The notes beneath the pieces were generated by a model that ran no database searches, was not told the origin of the DNA, and worked only from the letters and a program-made list of their open reading frames with translations. From assembly GCA_021229015.1 (NCBI GenBank), contig CM037788.1, forward strand, positions 50,593,040-50,657,039: 64,000 bases of DNA, in the 5' to 3' direction. Source of the DNA: Solen grandis (lineage: Eukaryota; Mollusca; Bivalvia; Adapedonta; Solenidae). How positions within the stretch are numbered: the stretch's first letter is position 1; every line of letters begins with the position of its first letter. Below are positions 39,880 to 52,384 of this stretch, piece by piece. Made by a program: the position numbers and the translations under genes.

Positions 39880-40610
39880 TTCGCCCCATGATTCCATTTG
39901 AACCATGTATGTAACCAAGTGTCCTTATCTCATACCAATTTAACATTGTATTGGGCCAAATATCAATATATAATACGGGTTAAAATTTAATTGAACCGGG
40001 TTAACCGAATCATCAATGTATCAATCCAAGGCAGCATTATATGATTTCATTTTTACATTTTATTGAACCAAAAATCCTTTATGTGATTCCGGTCGAACCA
40101 TGTATTGAACCAATTGCCCTTATGGTATACCAACTTAATAATATATTGGACCAAAAAGCAATATACGATATGGATTCATCATGCAGACTGAGAAAAATCT
40201 GAGCTACTATATTGTATCCTGATCAAAAATAGCAAGTAAGGCTTACTTCTGTATTGATAGAAACTGTATCAATTTGAAGATTCTATTTCAATTAATTTAG
40301 ATCACGGAGGTACATAGATTGACTAGTGATAAACTGGGCAAGCCTGCCTTTTTAAAGGAAATTTTATATTTTTTTAGTCTGTTTGTAACACACATTTGTT
40401 CCCTTCCATGAGACCCCATGCTTACATTTTATGAAAACTGCACTGTGCCCTCGCTGTGTATCAAATTACACAAATTACACGCAACTGTGACTGAACTTTG
40501 TAAAGGAATATGCAAAATGTTCGTCTCTCGATCATGTGGGCAATACAAGATTTTTTGGAGAAATTATTCAAGAAAAAGAAAAAAAAAAAAAAGAAAAGAA
40601 AAAGAAAAAA
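39880..40610. repeat. Degenerate direct repeats, then no feature
   Basis: A GAACCATGTAT..AACCAA..TATACCAA..TATTGGxCCAAA pattern occurs at about 39898-39985 and again at about 40092-40175. It may belong to the virus-like element or to the flank. 40180-40560 shows nothing, and 40565-40615 is an A/G-rich low-complexity tract. Confidence 0.4.
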
Positions 40611-40620
40611 AAAATCGATG

Positions 40621-41944
40621 TACGAGGGTCATCCAGAAATGAATGAGAGTTGCTTAATTACGTAAAAACTAAGTGTTACTCACAAAATCTCTTCAAAGTC
40701 CCTCAATATAATCTCCCGCGGATGCTATAGTCGACTCCCATCTTTTTGGCAGATCCCGAACTCCCGTTGCTAGGCAACCTTTGTTGATGTCCCTAACGAC
40801 CTCATTCACGGCGACATATAGTTCATTCAAATCATCATATTGGACTCCTCGTAGTGGTTCTTTAGGTTTTGGAAACAGATCGTAGTCGGGGTGGGTGGGG
40901 AACTTAAGTCTGGTGAATATGGCGGGTGATTAAGAACTTCCCAGTGGTACCGCTCGAACACGTCCCTAACAACGCCGGACTTGTGCGGCGTGGCGTTATC
41001 ATGCAAAATTAATGGCGTCACCTGTAAAAGTTCCGGTCGTTTGCGGCGTATCGTTGGTCGAAGAATTTTAGTCAAATACCACTCATAGTACTCTTTATTA
41101 ACCGTGCTTCCATGTTGAACTCTGTGTGTTGTCAAAACGCCGTAAATATCGTAAGCGAATATCATAAACATCTTTGGACAGTTCATACTGCGGCGATATT
41201 TCACAGGTCTTGGCGAGTTTGGAGTATGCCTATCAGAGCTTTGGCTTTTCAATTCTGGCTCAAATGACCGGATCCATGTTTCGTTGATAGCAACCACTCT
41301 ATTCAGCATCATTTCACCTTCCTCTGAATATCTATTCAACAATTCAGTGCAAATTTGAACACGTTTGCCTTTTTCAGTTTTTGAGAGTGCGTGCGGCACC
41401 CACCGCGCGGCGATCTTTCTCATGCCTAAATTCTGCGTCAGAATTACATGAACGGAAATCTTACGTATCCCCGATTCATACGAAATTTCCTCGCATGTAA
41501 ATCGTCTATCAGAGTTGAGAAGTTGAGCAACAAGTTCGGTGTTATCGGCGTCTGTAACTGTCACCGGCCTACCGGAGGAGGGCTTCTTGTAAGACTCTTG
41601 CCGTCCATTATTGAAATCCATCACTCATCTACAAATAGTGCTAAATCCAACAGCACATGTCGGGTCATCTGGAATGCATTAAATATTTCAGTCGCTTTCT
41701 TTCCGCGCCTACTCCCTATCTTGATAAACGCATAAATTTCTTCTCACGTCAGCGCGAACGCATCGTCCGCTATTGCGTTGTTTGATATGACGTCATCAAA
41801 AAATGACATAACGCCACGATGCTTATGAACACGTGCGCTTACGCGCAAAGAGTTAGTTTAGTTACGTGCCAAGTTTTGTGGCTTTATGTTGTTTCAATCA
41901 AAAGTTACAAACTAACTCTCATTCATTTTCGGATGACCCTCGTA
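40621..41944 (-). mobile_element. mariner-type DNA transposon, decayed
   Basis: Terminal inverted repeats of about 31 bp begin TACGAGGGTCATCC at 40621 and, inverted, end at 41944; one or two mismatches between them. Flanked by TA, and 1.3 kb long, both usual for mariner. The transposase inside is on the minus strand and broken. Confidence 0.88.
40700..41740 (-). pseudogene. mariner transposase pseudogene
   Basis: The longest open part is 41624-40827. It contains SSGRPVTVTD, VAINETWIRSFEPE, LILHDNATPHKSGVV and HPPYSPDLSS, blocks of mariner transposases. The first catalytic aspartate (DETW in active copies) is Asn here. The C-terminal block reading DYDLFP lies in another frame after a C4 run near 40900. 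The N-terminal helix-turn-helix part (about 41740-41635) is open in another frame ending in a stop. It is therefore not functional as written. Confidence 0.85.
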
Positions 41945-42519
41945 ATTGTTAACATCACAAATACGAAATGAGGCGTTATATAATTCTTGCCCATAAAAAC
42001 ACCCAACGGCATTTATTTTTATGTATAAATGCCATATGGTATTGAAAGTATCAGTGAAATGTTGGAGTGAAATATTTTTTTCCATGCCAAATGAGTTATA
42101 AGGAAAGTTTAAAAATAGTTTGCAAACAAGTTCTCGCAACTTACATAAATCACTCTCTATGACAAGGATTGCCGCGTTTGTGATCAGTGTTGTGGAGGAA
42201 ACTGTGATTCCTAAAAACCTAAAAACCTAAAAAAATAAAATAAATAAATAAATCCACGTGTATGTATTTATAAACAGCTTATCATGTCAAGTTCTAACCA
42301 GGTATCGAAAGAAGGGACGCACGCTATTCAGAAACCATAACTCTGCCGGCGTGTATCTGAATGTCATGCAGCAGTTGCTTCCCTTTATCACTTGGCTGCT
42401 TTACATTTACGTAAAATAATGTTGTTTTTATAATTATATATACTGTAACATAAAATACACAGTTTATTTGCATGTTCAATTACATGTTTTAGTATTTTTA
42501 ACAAGATTTTTTAAAGAAT
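41945..42519. other. Intergenic, nothing recognised
   Basis: AT-rich, no coding signal. Confidence 0.5.
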
Positions 42520-42524
42520 AAATA

Positions 42525-43110
42525 GAATGGCGAATGTCGTCCGGGCGGGCAGGAATCACTTCGTTTCCGGAGGATAACTTTTGTTTGGAAGGAGAAATAT
42601 CTACCATATTTGGTCAGTAGTTAGGTTACATTAAGAGGAAGGCTCAGATTGTTTTCTGTGTAGATGAAGTCATGGTCAAGGTCATTGTGACAAAATATGC
42701 CCGTCTGTTTTTCCATCCTTCCATCACATTTCTTGTCCGGACCATAATTGTGTCATTTATTAATGAATTTTAAAATTACATGCCACAAATGTTCACCATC
42801 ATTTCACCATCATTAGACGATATGCAGAGCGCAAAACCAATGTCCTTAGCTTTAAGGTCGAGATCACACTTAGAGGTCAAAGATAAAAAATGGGAGTATT
42901 TTTATAATGTCCGGTCCATAACTTGGTCAGTTATTGATGGATTTTATATTTACTTGGCACAAATATTCATCATCATGAGACGATATGCAGCGCGTATGAC
43001 CTAGACCCTTAGCTCTAAGGTCAAGATCACACTTAATAGGTCGGAGGTAAAAATGGGATCTGTTTTTTTGTGTGTGTGCCTGGTCTGAAAGTTTATCATT
43101 TTAGAATGTT
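42525..43110 (+). repeat. Tandem-unit repeat, third architecture family
   Basis: About three diverged units of about 175 bp with GTCCGGxCCATAAxTTGG, GCACAAATxTTCA..ATCAT and GACGATATGCAG, plus GGTCAAGGTCA phrases. It resembles the unit-bearing elements at 18903 and 28704, but no 3' hairpin end was found. Confidence 0.45.
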
Positions 43111-44142
43111 GGAATGATTTTTATACAAATATGACATGTCACATACAAAATGAGTTGGTATTTAAAGATTTTTATTAGATATTGCCCTTTGATGATTTTT
43201 TTTTACTTAACCTTATCTAGAAATGTCCCAATCTTCAAAACCCATCAAACACTGGCATCATCGTTTCTTGACAAACAAACATTCAGGGAGCATCACCCGC
43301 CTCCAAAGGTTTTTGGTATCACTTAGGTTTCTTCTAGAGCGTTCCATCACTGTTTTTCATTTTAATTCTTGGAACGAAATCGCCAGTGGCTGAGTTGCCT
43401 CCCTTCGCAAGCCTTTCATTTAAGTTTATGCATTCCAAAAATCAAGCTTTGAACTAGAATTTTTGTATGAAAAATCTTGTTTTCGTGGTATTGCCAAGTC
43501 TTGTTTTGTTTTACTTAATTGTTGGATAATTTACAATATGTCTTTAAGTAAAAGATTTCCACATTTATCCCTGTGACTTGTAAGTAGGGTTTAAGAATTA
43601 GATCAAATTGCATACTTTTTATCTTAGTCTATATTTATTTGAGATATGACATATACTCGTATAACTACCTATTAACGTGCATATTTTAAAATTAAAGATT
43701 TATTGTCAATCACATTCTCATTTCGGCGAAGTTGCAATCGGGAATCTGTGATGAATGGTGATGGGTGTCACCGGAAATAACAAAACTTGCAATTACGGAT
43801 ATATTTGTTAGCTCATCACTTTTGATTCAAATTTAAGTAAGTAGGTAAAAGGATTGCCAATGATGTTAGTTCTTTTCTTTTTTAAATCTCTGGTATGATA
43901 CTGATTGATTTTTGTAAATCTATAAAATGAAAAAGTATTGCAACCCGGGGTAATACGAGAACCCTAAAATAAGTAAAATAGATATTCATTATTAGTGATT
44001 CATGTGGTATTATCAGTATTATCCAAACTCAGAAAATGAATGGTTGCTTTTCTATAATTTTATACTATGCACACGCAAACTTTATGTATATAAATATTTC
44101 CACCGACTCTTATTGATACATGAATGTTTTGTTATTTTTCAG
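43111..44142. other. Intergenic or intron upstream of the sulfotransferase exon
   Basis: AT-rich. No coding exon is recognised, up to the acceptor TTGTTATTTTTCAG at 44129-44142. Confidence 0.5.
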
Positions 44143-45233
44143 TGGAACTTGAAGGAAATGACAATGGCAAAAGCGCAGAGATGGCTAAACGAGTGGAACA
44201 CCTGAAACATGTTTGCTCTCATCAAAGGCTTTGGCGTACACGGCCCAAGCAACAAGGCGGCCTTTTTTATATAGCAGAACAATATAAGCTGAGTTACTGC
44301 AGAGTGGCAAAGGTTGGGAGCACCTTTTGGACCCAGGTCTTTCTTATGCTTGCTGGGATTAAACCGGAAGTTGGTACGACAAGTCTAGAATCTATTCTTG
44401 AAATGCCCAGGGATGAGTCGCATCAGCTGATGAAAAAATACAAAAACATAACAATGCATATGAACGACAAACGCGTTCATCAAACTACAAGCTTCATGGT
44501 AAGTAGGAATCCATATTCCAGACTGTTTTCTGCATACGTCGACCAGATATACCTTCCAAATAAATGGCGCGTCGCAGTAAATATGGTGGAAGGTAATCGC
44601 AAAGCAAAGTGCGGAAGTGACGTCACATTTGGAGAGTTTCTTCTCAGTATTTCAACGAGACTGGTCGCTGGAAAGAAAGTGGACCTACACTGGTCGCCCA
44701 TTTTTTCGATATGTTCTCCCTGTAAGGCTGGAATTGACATATTAGCAAAGCAAGAAACATTTAATGATGACGCGGACTACATTTTGGCAGTTGCAGGTGT
44801 CAGTGAAACTATGCGCAATAAGATATCTCATGCAGTGCGGGATACATTTGTTGAAACATCGATTCAGACCCTTGTTCACACGTACGTTTCAAAAGGTTTT
44901 GATATCAAAACAGGCTGTGTGACGGACAAAGTAATAGCGGAGAGAATTTGGAACGCGTTTCAGATTAAAGGTTACATCCCGGACGCGGTTAAATTTCCCA
45001 AAACCAAATTTGACAAAATACCCGAAATTGGTCTTGAAGAATATTTAAAAAACACAATATTTGAGGAAGTAGGCGATCGTATAATGTCATCAGATGAGAG
45101 AAGCAAACAGAGAAAAAAATGGGAGAAAAAGTTTTGGAAGGACATTCCAAAAAGTACCCTTCGCAAGGTTCGGGATGCCTATTACGAGGATTTTTACACA
45201 TTCGGCTACGATCTAGATATCGGTAAAATGTAA
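44143..45233 (+). CDS. Carbohydrate sulfotransferase (Sulfotransfer_2 family), last exon
   Basis: A single large terminal exon after a strong acceptor, entering with 2 nt of a split codon, about 362 residues, stop at 45233. The 5'-phosphosulfate loop is CRVAKVGSTFW (Lys, Ser-Thr) and the 3'-phosphate site is FMVSRNPYSRLFSAYVDQ (Arg, Ser), both intact. Downstream blocks GSDVTFGEFLL, DLHWSPIFSICSPC and DADYILAV fit the HNK-1ST/CHST8-14 group of Golgi type II membrane sulfotransferases, which sulfate chondroitin/dermatan or other glycans using PAPS. The N-terminal membrane anchor must be on an upstream exon that I could not find. The exact acceptor sugar cannot be assigned. Confidence 0.9.
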
Positions 45234-47575
45234 CAGATACAGATTGTCTCCCCTTTTTACCCTTTGAATTTGTCCTGCTTTCCGGAGTGAATGAAAACTA
45301 CTGCAATGTCCGTGAAAGTTATTCATGAGGAGGACGCGTCATTCCTTAGCTAGCCATCATACTGCATATATACTACCATTAAGGTAATTCATCCATTATT
45401 AACATAATAATAATCATGGTCCTTCAAATGCTTAAAAGACTTCAGCGCAAATTTTAGCATCCAACGGGTTATATGCTGTTTCGCTCTAAGTCTCTTTAAA
45501 GGCTTGCATTTACTATAAGATACCCGCGATCACCTGATGGTCCATGGTCACAATCTAATGATGGATGGGTTACCTTAAGCATTTCGTTTGTGCCACAACT
45601 CCTTCTGGAATGACTGTTTTGGTAATGCATCCGATTAGAAAGGTTCACCGGCTCTACTTACCCGATCGACTTTATTTTCTCTCTATTACCATTCTAATTC
45701 CTTTACATAAATCATTAAATATGTTCATAAAGCAATATTTTCAAAATGACTTTTATCAGAAGTACAGGTACACGTTTTTCGCTTTTTTAATCAATTTTAT
45801 GTTTAAGCGATGTCATGAAATTGTCTTTGTCAATAAGATATCCTGACTTTGGCATACTATTTGAAAATATGTTTAATCATTTTTATAACAAAAAATAATC
45901 GGTACCCCACCTACCCTGTTTTTATTCCGAGATGCCAGTGGAAAACCAACAACAAATTTTACGCCTTGTTTTAAATGGTCAGAACTTCAGCATAGATTTA
46001 CACTTTGGAGGAGTACACGCAGTATTTTATCCTATATATACTTATCATCAGGTATCATGAATAAGGTTAAAGAGATTTTCCGACACACGATGTCTAAGAC
46101 TTAATTATAGATGAACATGTAAAAAACCAACAGTTATTGATGATAAGGAAAATATCTACTTTGTCATTCTTCAAATCTGATAAGTGCCTATGACGAGAGA
46201 GATGTGTTACCATTATCTGGTAAACAATCTTTTTAATTTGAGGGTGTCAGAACACCTTGCTAAGATAATGACATCAGACGTTCTGTTTTTGAGTGTTAAT
46301 TTGTGTGTATTTATATGTCTTTTATCGTTTTCGATTGTCTATACCTCACGGTATATTTTTGACGGTGTCACATAAACGAACAAGACTTGAAATTAGCATT
46401 TAACCGTAACCTGCTGAAGTTATAGAGAAAAAAGGAAGGAGAGGATACTATTTTGATTCAATCATTGAAAATAATAAAAAAAAAAAAGATAAATAAATAA
46501 GATAACACACACACACACATACACACACACCAAAAACGCGCTTCTAACAAAAAAAAAAGGTATAGAAAATAGTTTAGTTCCCCCTCCATTAAACAATACC
46601 ATCGAACATACCATTAAACATATCCTCTAGAGTTGTTTTTAATATATTCTTTCCATTTTAAATGATCAAAATCGTGTTTCAATATTTTAATAGTTTTGCC
46701 AGAAAACCACTTCCTGTAAATGGTTAGAAGTGAGTTCTAACTAAAAAAAAACGTGATCATTGTATATCATTTTTGCTGGATAATTTCAAAGTTTTCCTGA
46801 CACCGTGTCAACTAATTAAGGAAAATCTATGCGTTTATTGATCATCAATGAAAAAATTGCTATATTCATTCTGATAGTCATCCATGATAGTCATCCATAT
46901 TGTTAATAATAATTTGGAAAATAAAGTAATAATAAGGAAAAAATAGGAAAAGTGTTGATATTTAAAAAACAAAAAAGATTTGTCGACCTATCGATGCTTT
47001 TCTGGTGATGTTAGAAGAAACAAACAACTTTTTTGCCTAATTTAAAGACAAGAAAGATATAGATATTTCAAACTATTTTCCAACTTAACCCATTTGTTGT
47101 TTATACTTTGCAATAAAATTATTTCTCTTCAACGTGGTCTTCAATGTGGTCTCCATAAAAAACTTGACATCCAAAAAAAAATATATAATGTTGACGATGT
47201 TTAAAAAGTAGTTACTTACATAAAACGTTATCAAATACTTTACTGGCATCATAGAAACTAATAACACAACAGGTTCACAAATTTGATTATCCACTGTTTA
47301 CGTTGGTAACCAGTGGGTTTGCCTGGAATAAAACCTGACTGAGATGTACACCATTATGTAATTATGTATAAAATAAACCAATACCAGGGAATATGTAACA
47401 ACGCTTTTATGTCACAGCGCTTTACACCACACGACATTCGACTTTATAGCTCGCAATTGTCAAGTGTCTACCGGTGTCTCCACAGTGATAGAGAAATGTT
47501 TTATAATCGCTACGTTAAAAACAGTGACATTATTGAAAAAACCTACTATAACACAGACTGATGACTAGCCCACGA
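45234..47575. other. Intergenic, AT-rich
   Basis: A (CA)n run at about 46507-46530. No gene signal. Confidence 0.55.
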
Positions 47576-47577
47576 GT

Positions 47578-47735
47578 TGACACATGATATTTGCGCGCTA
47601 CAATGTCGCGTGTCGTGTCGCATTGTCGTCTATCGCGTTGCATTGTCGTGCGTCGTTTTATAATGCCGTGTGTCGTGATTAAACTGTAACACGACACACG
47701 ACAATTCCACGACATTTGCGCGCTATAATAAGAAT
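47578..47735. repeat. MITE-like repeat rich in TGTCGTG
   Basis: Starts with ATTTGCGCGCTACAATGTCG and ends with ACATTTGCGCGCTATAATAA. Inside, TTGTCGTG-type phrases alternate and an 11-bp inverted repeat CGTGTGTCGTG/CACGACACACG surrounds a 12-nt loop (about 47669-47703). The CG content is unlike the flanks. Confidence 0.6.
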
Positions 47736-48094
47736 GAAATGTTGCAAACGTATCAACAACACTCACTGAACGTCTCATTTCGGAGTGAAATGGTCTATTC
47801 CACCTTTCTTATAAGAATACAAAACTATTTAATTTGATAATTAGTATTGTCAGTTTATAATGTGATATATATGTCAGTTGAGTCATGTATCTAAATACTT
47901 AAAGAAACAGGAATGGCGAAATGTGTTTCCACTTTGTTTAAGAATTAAAGTTCTTCGTGTTTAAAGTTGTTTGGGAATTCGAGAATGACTGTTGTGGTAT
48001 CATATACAATTTCAATAAAAACTCGTGCTGCTGATTTGCTGATTAACACATTCTGATGCTTTGTAAATAAACTCGGTTTGATGATTTGTGAATA
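47736..48094. other. Intergenic, nothing recognised
   Basis: AT-rich, no coding signal. Confidence 0.5.
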
Positions 48095-48412
48095 AATTTG
48101 TTTGTTTTGTTGGGTTTAACTACCCACAATAGTTCAGTCATTTAGAGATGATGTCTACTTGAGACAGATATACCGGTAGTGCTGCCATAATGCAGTATCA
48201 CGCCGTAGATATGTGGCATGATACAACACCCAGCCACATTATCCTGAAACCAGGTCATCAAGTCCCGGAACTACCCTTATATGATGAGCGCCAAGAAAGG
48301 ACGCTATACCAGTACCTTATTTTACGACTTTGGTGGTATGTAGCGGCCGGAGATCGAACCCACGTCCTCCCGATTCCATGACAGACGCTCTAACCACTCG
48401 GCCACCGGAACC
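48095..48412 (-). repeat. tRNA-headed SINE, full copy
   Basis: On the minus strand it begins GGTTCCGGTGGCCGAGTGG (A box) with GTGGGTTCGATCTCC (B box), then the body shared with 565-870 and 21130-21405, and ends in the GTTAAACCCAACAAAACAAA tail. It is the best copy of the family in the window. Confidence 0.75.
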
Positions 48413-51400
48413 ATTATAAATTTGTAGTGTCATGTTGTCTTTTCTATCAATTTCATTCTATCCAGTTGTTACCAAGCTTGCAAAAGTCTAACTTAGTTCG
48501 TATAATAGACATATATGAAATCATATTGTTAGATACATCATACAAAGTTACTTAATTAAAAGTAATATTGCGTCTATGGCATTGTTTAAGTTTTAAGGCG
48601 AAAGTCTATATAAATGAAAATATCTTACGTTAAAAAGTCCTGAAAGTATTGACTTCAAATGCTATACCAATTCTTAAAATTCTGGTTTGCTTCAGGGCCA
48701 ACTTATGGTAAAATATATGCATATCAATACGCGAAAGGTGAGAGATATGTTTATTCACAATCGTCAGGCTGGATTTGGTTACCCATTTGGAGAAAGCACT
48801 TCAATTCTCTTCTCGGGAACACTTCAGCTTTAAAGACATCGAGCATTGAACAAATAAACAAGCCACCAAAACAGATATATCCCAGTCATCAAATGTCAAA
48901 GAAAAGTAACTATTGACAGCAAAGTTAAAGTGCAATTTATACAGCTTTTCACTGGTGAAACCGATGCGTATATATTTGAGGCTGTTGAGGCGTCACGATA
49001 ATGAAGTAACTTGAAAATAGCACAGGTCGATTGCAATTCCAAGTCAAGTAAGGAAACGTATTTCTTTTCCAAAGAACTCTATACTTTGCTTGAATGTCAA
49101 AGATATAAATTAGCAAATAATATATTAAACGATATTTCAGGAGGAGACCAAGCGTCAACAAAATGGAGAATTATTAATCTCCTAAAATTATTTCATATTT
49201 TGGAAACAACGATATATAATCCGTAAAACAGTGCGTGTGTGATTTTTTTCACATTGTAACACGGCCTAGGTAGTTTTCTGTTGAAAAGTACTCATATTTC
49301 CACCGCACACTTTTTAGTAGGCGGAATTTCCACGCCCATGCAATAGCTGATGAAAAATCGTGCATTTATCCAGATAACCGCACAGTAATGAGGAACCATA
49401 ATCGCACAGTTGGTTAACAAATATCTGCACAGTTATGACGGCACGACCTTTAGGTGGTCCTTATTATCACTAAGTGAGCGGAATCCAAATGAAATATTTC
49501 TCCACTTGCCCCCCCCCCCTTTTTTTTGGGAGGTCAAAACGGCATTTTTTTTTTAAATTAGACAAAAACAAAAATAAACGAATAAAAATAAACGAATAAA
49601 AATAAATGAAGTAGAAATTAGCAATGTGGCCTTACGACGTCGTACATAAGGTTATTATAAACAGTCACAAGTAGCATATTTGCCTTGATTCGGAGAAGAA
49701 AACTGCAACTGTTGTCAGATGTACAGGATTTCCAAACATACGGGAAATCATTCAGAGTGCGTGAGAATGTGTTTGCTGTCAAGAAATGTACATCATGTGA
49801 TGTTTTCCCAAATATTTGAAACTAGTATGGTCACACTGAATTAGAGACCTTTTGAGAATATGGAAGAAAATCTATCTTGTGAGTAGAAAAGATTTTCCGT
49901 ACTGTCCATTGTCAAACCTAACAACTATAACAGACTATTAGCACTTATTCAGTACGTCAGTCTCTATTCAAAGGTACTGGTCTATCTGTTCAGAATGTAC
50001 CGAAATGTGAGGGTTTGTTTCGAAAGAGTTATTGATTAGTTAAAAGGAATTTTCCTTTTACTGATTGGTCATTTTCATGGGGTTTCTTTTGATACCCAAA
50101 GCGCTCAACATTTGGGATCATCTGCATAAAAAATCACGAGACCGTAGTACCGCCTCTTTTCCTACATTTGGCGATGTTACAAGACATATATTGCACTGGC
50201 CTCACTCGTGATCTTGATTAACCCGCCCACATACATTCGTGGGCATGCGCATGCATAAAACAGACCCAGTGAAAATAAAACTTGCACATTAATGATCCGT
50301 ATTGTTTATTCATTTGCTTTAAAATATTTGCAATTGATTTTGTAATCACAAACCTTCTTTTTATTACTTAGACGCATCAAAAATGTATGTATGTAGGTGC
50401 AGGTTTTCTTATTTTCAGCAAAATGAATATAAAGAGACGATATTTTTCATTTAATATAATTTGACTTAGCATGCATGCACTTGATTATAAATATAGTATC
50501 ATACATGAAGTTGAATCTCACAGTGAAATTATGTAGTTCAATGCTATTATAATGCTATTCCATTAATTGTATCTAGGGCGAATGTTAATTAAGGCTGATT
50601 CTTTTTATATCAATCAATTAATTCCCGGAGCTATTCTTCGTTGGAAAACAGGATGTCTAGTAGACTTCGAGAGGAATACTCGTCGGAAACAGTCCCTGGG
50701 GATCGGCTTTGCTGGAACACTGAAATCACAAGTGACCTTAAGTTTCTGCTTAAATTCATTTATTTTTACATTGATTAAAAACTTGGTCTTATATCTTAAC
50801 GCCTGAGAAGGCTATTAAATATACTTGACCAAACAGGGTTCGAACCCTAAAGATCTGGAACCGAAGTCATAAATGCATGGTACCGCAAAGTGATCTTGCA
50901 TTTAATTTAAATGATCACTGAAAATCGTCGAAAACAATTAAAGGATTACGCCGGTGACTTCAACAAAACAGGTTAGGTGTCCAAATGCATCGGGACAAAA
51001 TATAATGTTTTGTAGTAAAGTGCCCCTTCATCTGACTTTCAAAAGTCTTAAAACCTAATCTTCTTTCTATACAGAAAACAATATTTTACAATAAAAAATA
51101 ATTATGTTCGGTGGGTCCAGGGTGGGACGATTACAGGAAGTGAGAGAAACACATGGTAAGATACCGGCGACCTTCTGAATTCGAAACATTACGTGTATAT
51201 GATTTTAATCAAATTGAATACGTACAGTGAATTCACTTTTCTACAATTTTAACTCAGTTTGAATTTCCGTCCTAAGCTGTTGACAAATGGTTGACATTAC
51301 TACTAACAGTCGCAAGCAAGTTCGAAACAAATTACTCACCATTCAAAGAAATAAAACAAACATTCCAGAGTCTAACCCTAGCATCATTGATACGATATAA

Positions 51401-52111
51401 TGTGTAAAGGAGAGATTCGCGCAGACTCGATTAAAAATTTAAATTTGATCAGTTGTTTTGTGCATTTTCGTATCTTTCTTTTTAAAAAGTGTTTTCTAGA
51501 ATTAATGAGAAGAATGCAAAAATGAATTAATGAAAATATCAATTCAGATTTGTTTGTTACTCAGTTCAAAGTTCATATATACACGATTGTAGTAATATAT
51601 AAACCTACTCCATGTATGGTGTTTATTTTGTTGCAAGATTCAATATTTTCATTCAAAGGCAAATATGCATAATTATTTTTAAAAATGAGAAGCATTATTT
51701 TTGTCGTTAGGGAGGGGGGGCATATTTGTGAATAAAAATACAGCCATAAGAAGTGAAGAAAGTAAGTGCTGTTCTTTCATTTTTTTTCACTATTTTAGAG
51801 AAGTTCCGGCACTTAGCATTGGAAAGGTAATAGTGAGGGCAAAGGTCAAAATCCTACATATCAATATACAGAGTATTTGGGATATGGATAAATTTGTGGA
51901 TATGTTTTATTTGGAATTATTTGCCTAATCAAAGGTGATATTGAGTGTCATAGTAAACACAACGCAACTACATATTCACGTAGATTTCTTTTGCCATAGA
52001 TCAGGATGTAGATCTATTTTACATTTTGACCTCAGTCATATTGGAGGTTTTTGTGTCATTGAATATTGAACCGCCTGACGGACGAAACAGTTTATTTGGA
52101 ATGAAACTCAC
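48413..52111. other. Intergenic, AT-rich
   Basis: A poly(C)/poly(T) tract at about 49509-49528, an AAATAAACGAATAAA repeat near 49570-49610, and a possible SINE relic with CAGGGTTCGAACCCTAAAG near 50836. Short open frames (60-85 codons) show no domain. Confidence 0.55.
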
Positions 52112-52384
52112 CATCTTCCGGTCTCAGCATCAAGGGGCGGTTAGGATTACCTAACAAGCGTAACACATATTCTCTTTGAAATCTTCTTGAAATTTTTGCA
52201 CTTGGGCGTTTCCCTATCCGAGGATAATCGTTGTCTTTACTGTCGGTGAAGAACATCCCGTAGGCGTTGGGAAGCAGAAGAACTATGAGATATATCCAAA
52301 GACATAATAGTGTCTGTGCTCGTGGTTCCATTGTGTGTAGTTTACTGGAACATACGCACATACAGGTACTCATTTTATGCTAAC
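52112..52384 (-). CDS. Candidate neuropeptide precursor, first coding exon
   Basis: On the minus strand an acceptor-like CTATCTCACCAG is followed by ATG 52373 and an in-frame ATG at 52331. From the latter, a classic signal peptide runs TLLCLWIYLIVLLLPNAYG. It is followed by MFFTDSKDNDYPRIGKR: a Gly amide donor plus Lys-Arg cleavage site, predicting a 14-residue peptide ending PRI-amide. A further RR lies in KISRRFQREY. The exon ends at 52112 with donor GATG|GTGAGT, so the precursor continues on an exon not identified. C-terminal PRX-amides occur in several protostome peptide families; I do not recognise this one. Confidence 0.55.

Larger units (their letters stand above)
35015..39900 (+). mobile_element. 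Polinton/Maverick-type (virus-like) element fragment
   Basis: Capsid protein, small conserved protein and adenovirus-type protease in a row are a core of Polintons and adintoviruses. They are followed by a block of four small genes with shared control sequences, and then iterated palindromes. DNA polymerase B, integrase and packaging ATPase are absent and may lie in or beyond the gap. No terminal inverted repeat or target duplication was found, so the right border is only approximate, and an unintegrated-virus contig joined to host DNA cannot be excluded. Confidence 0.8.
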
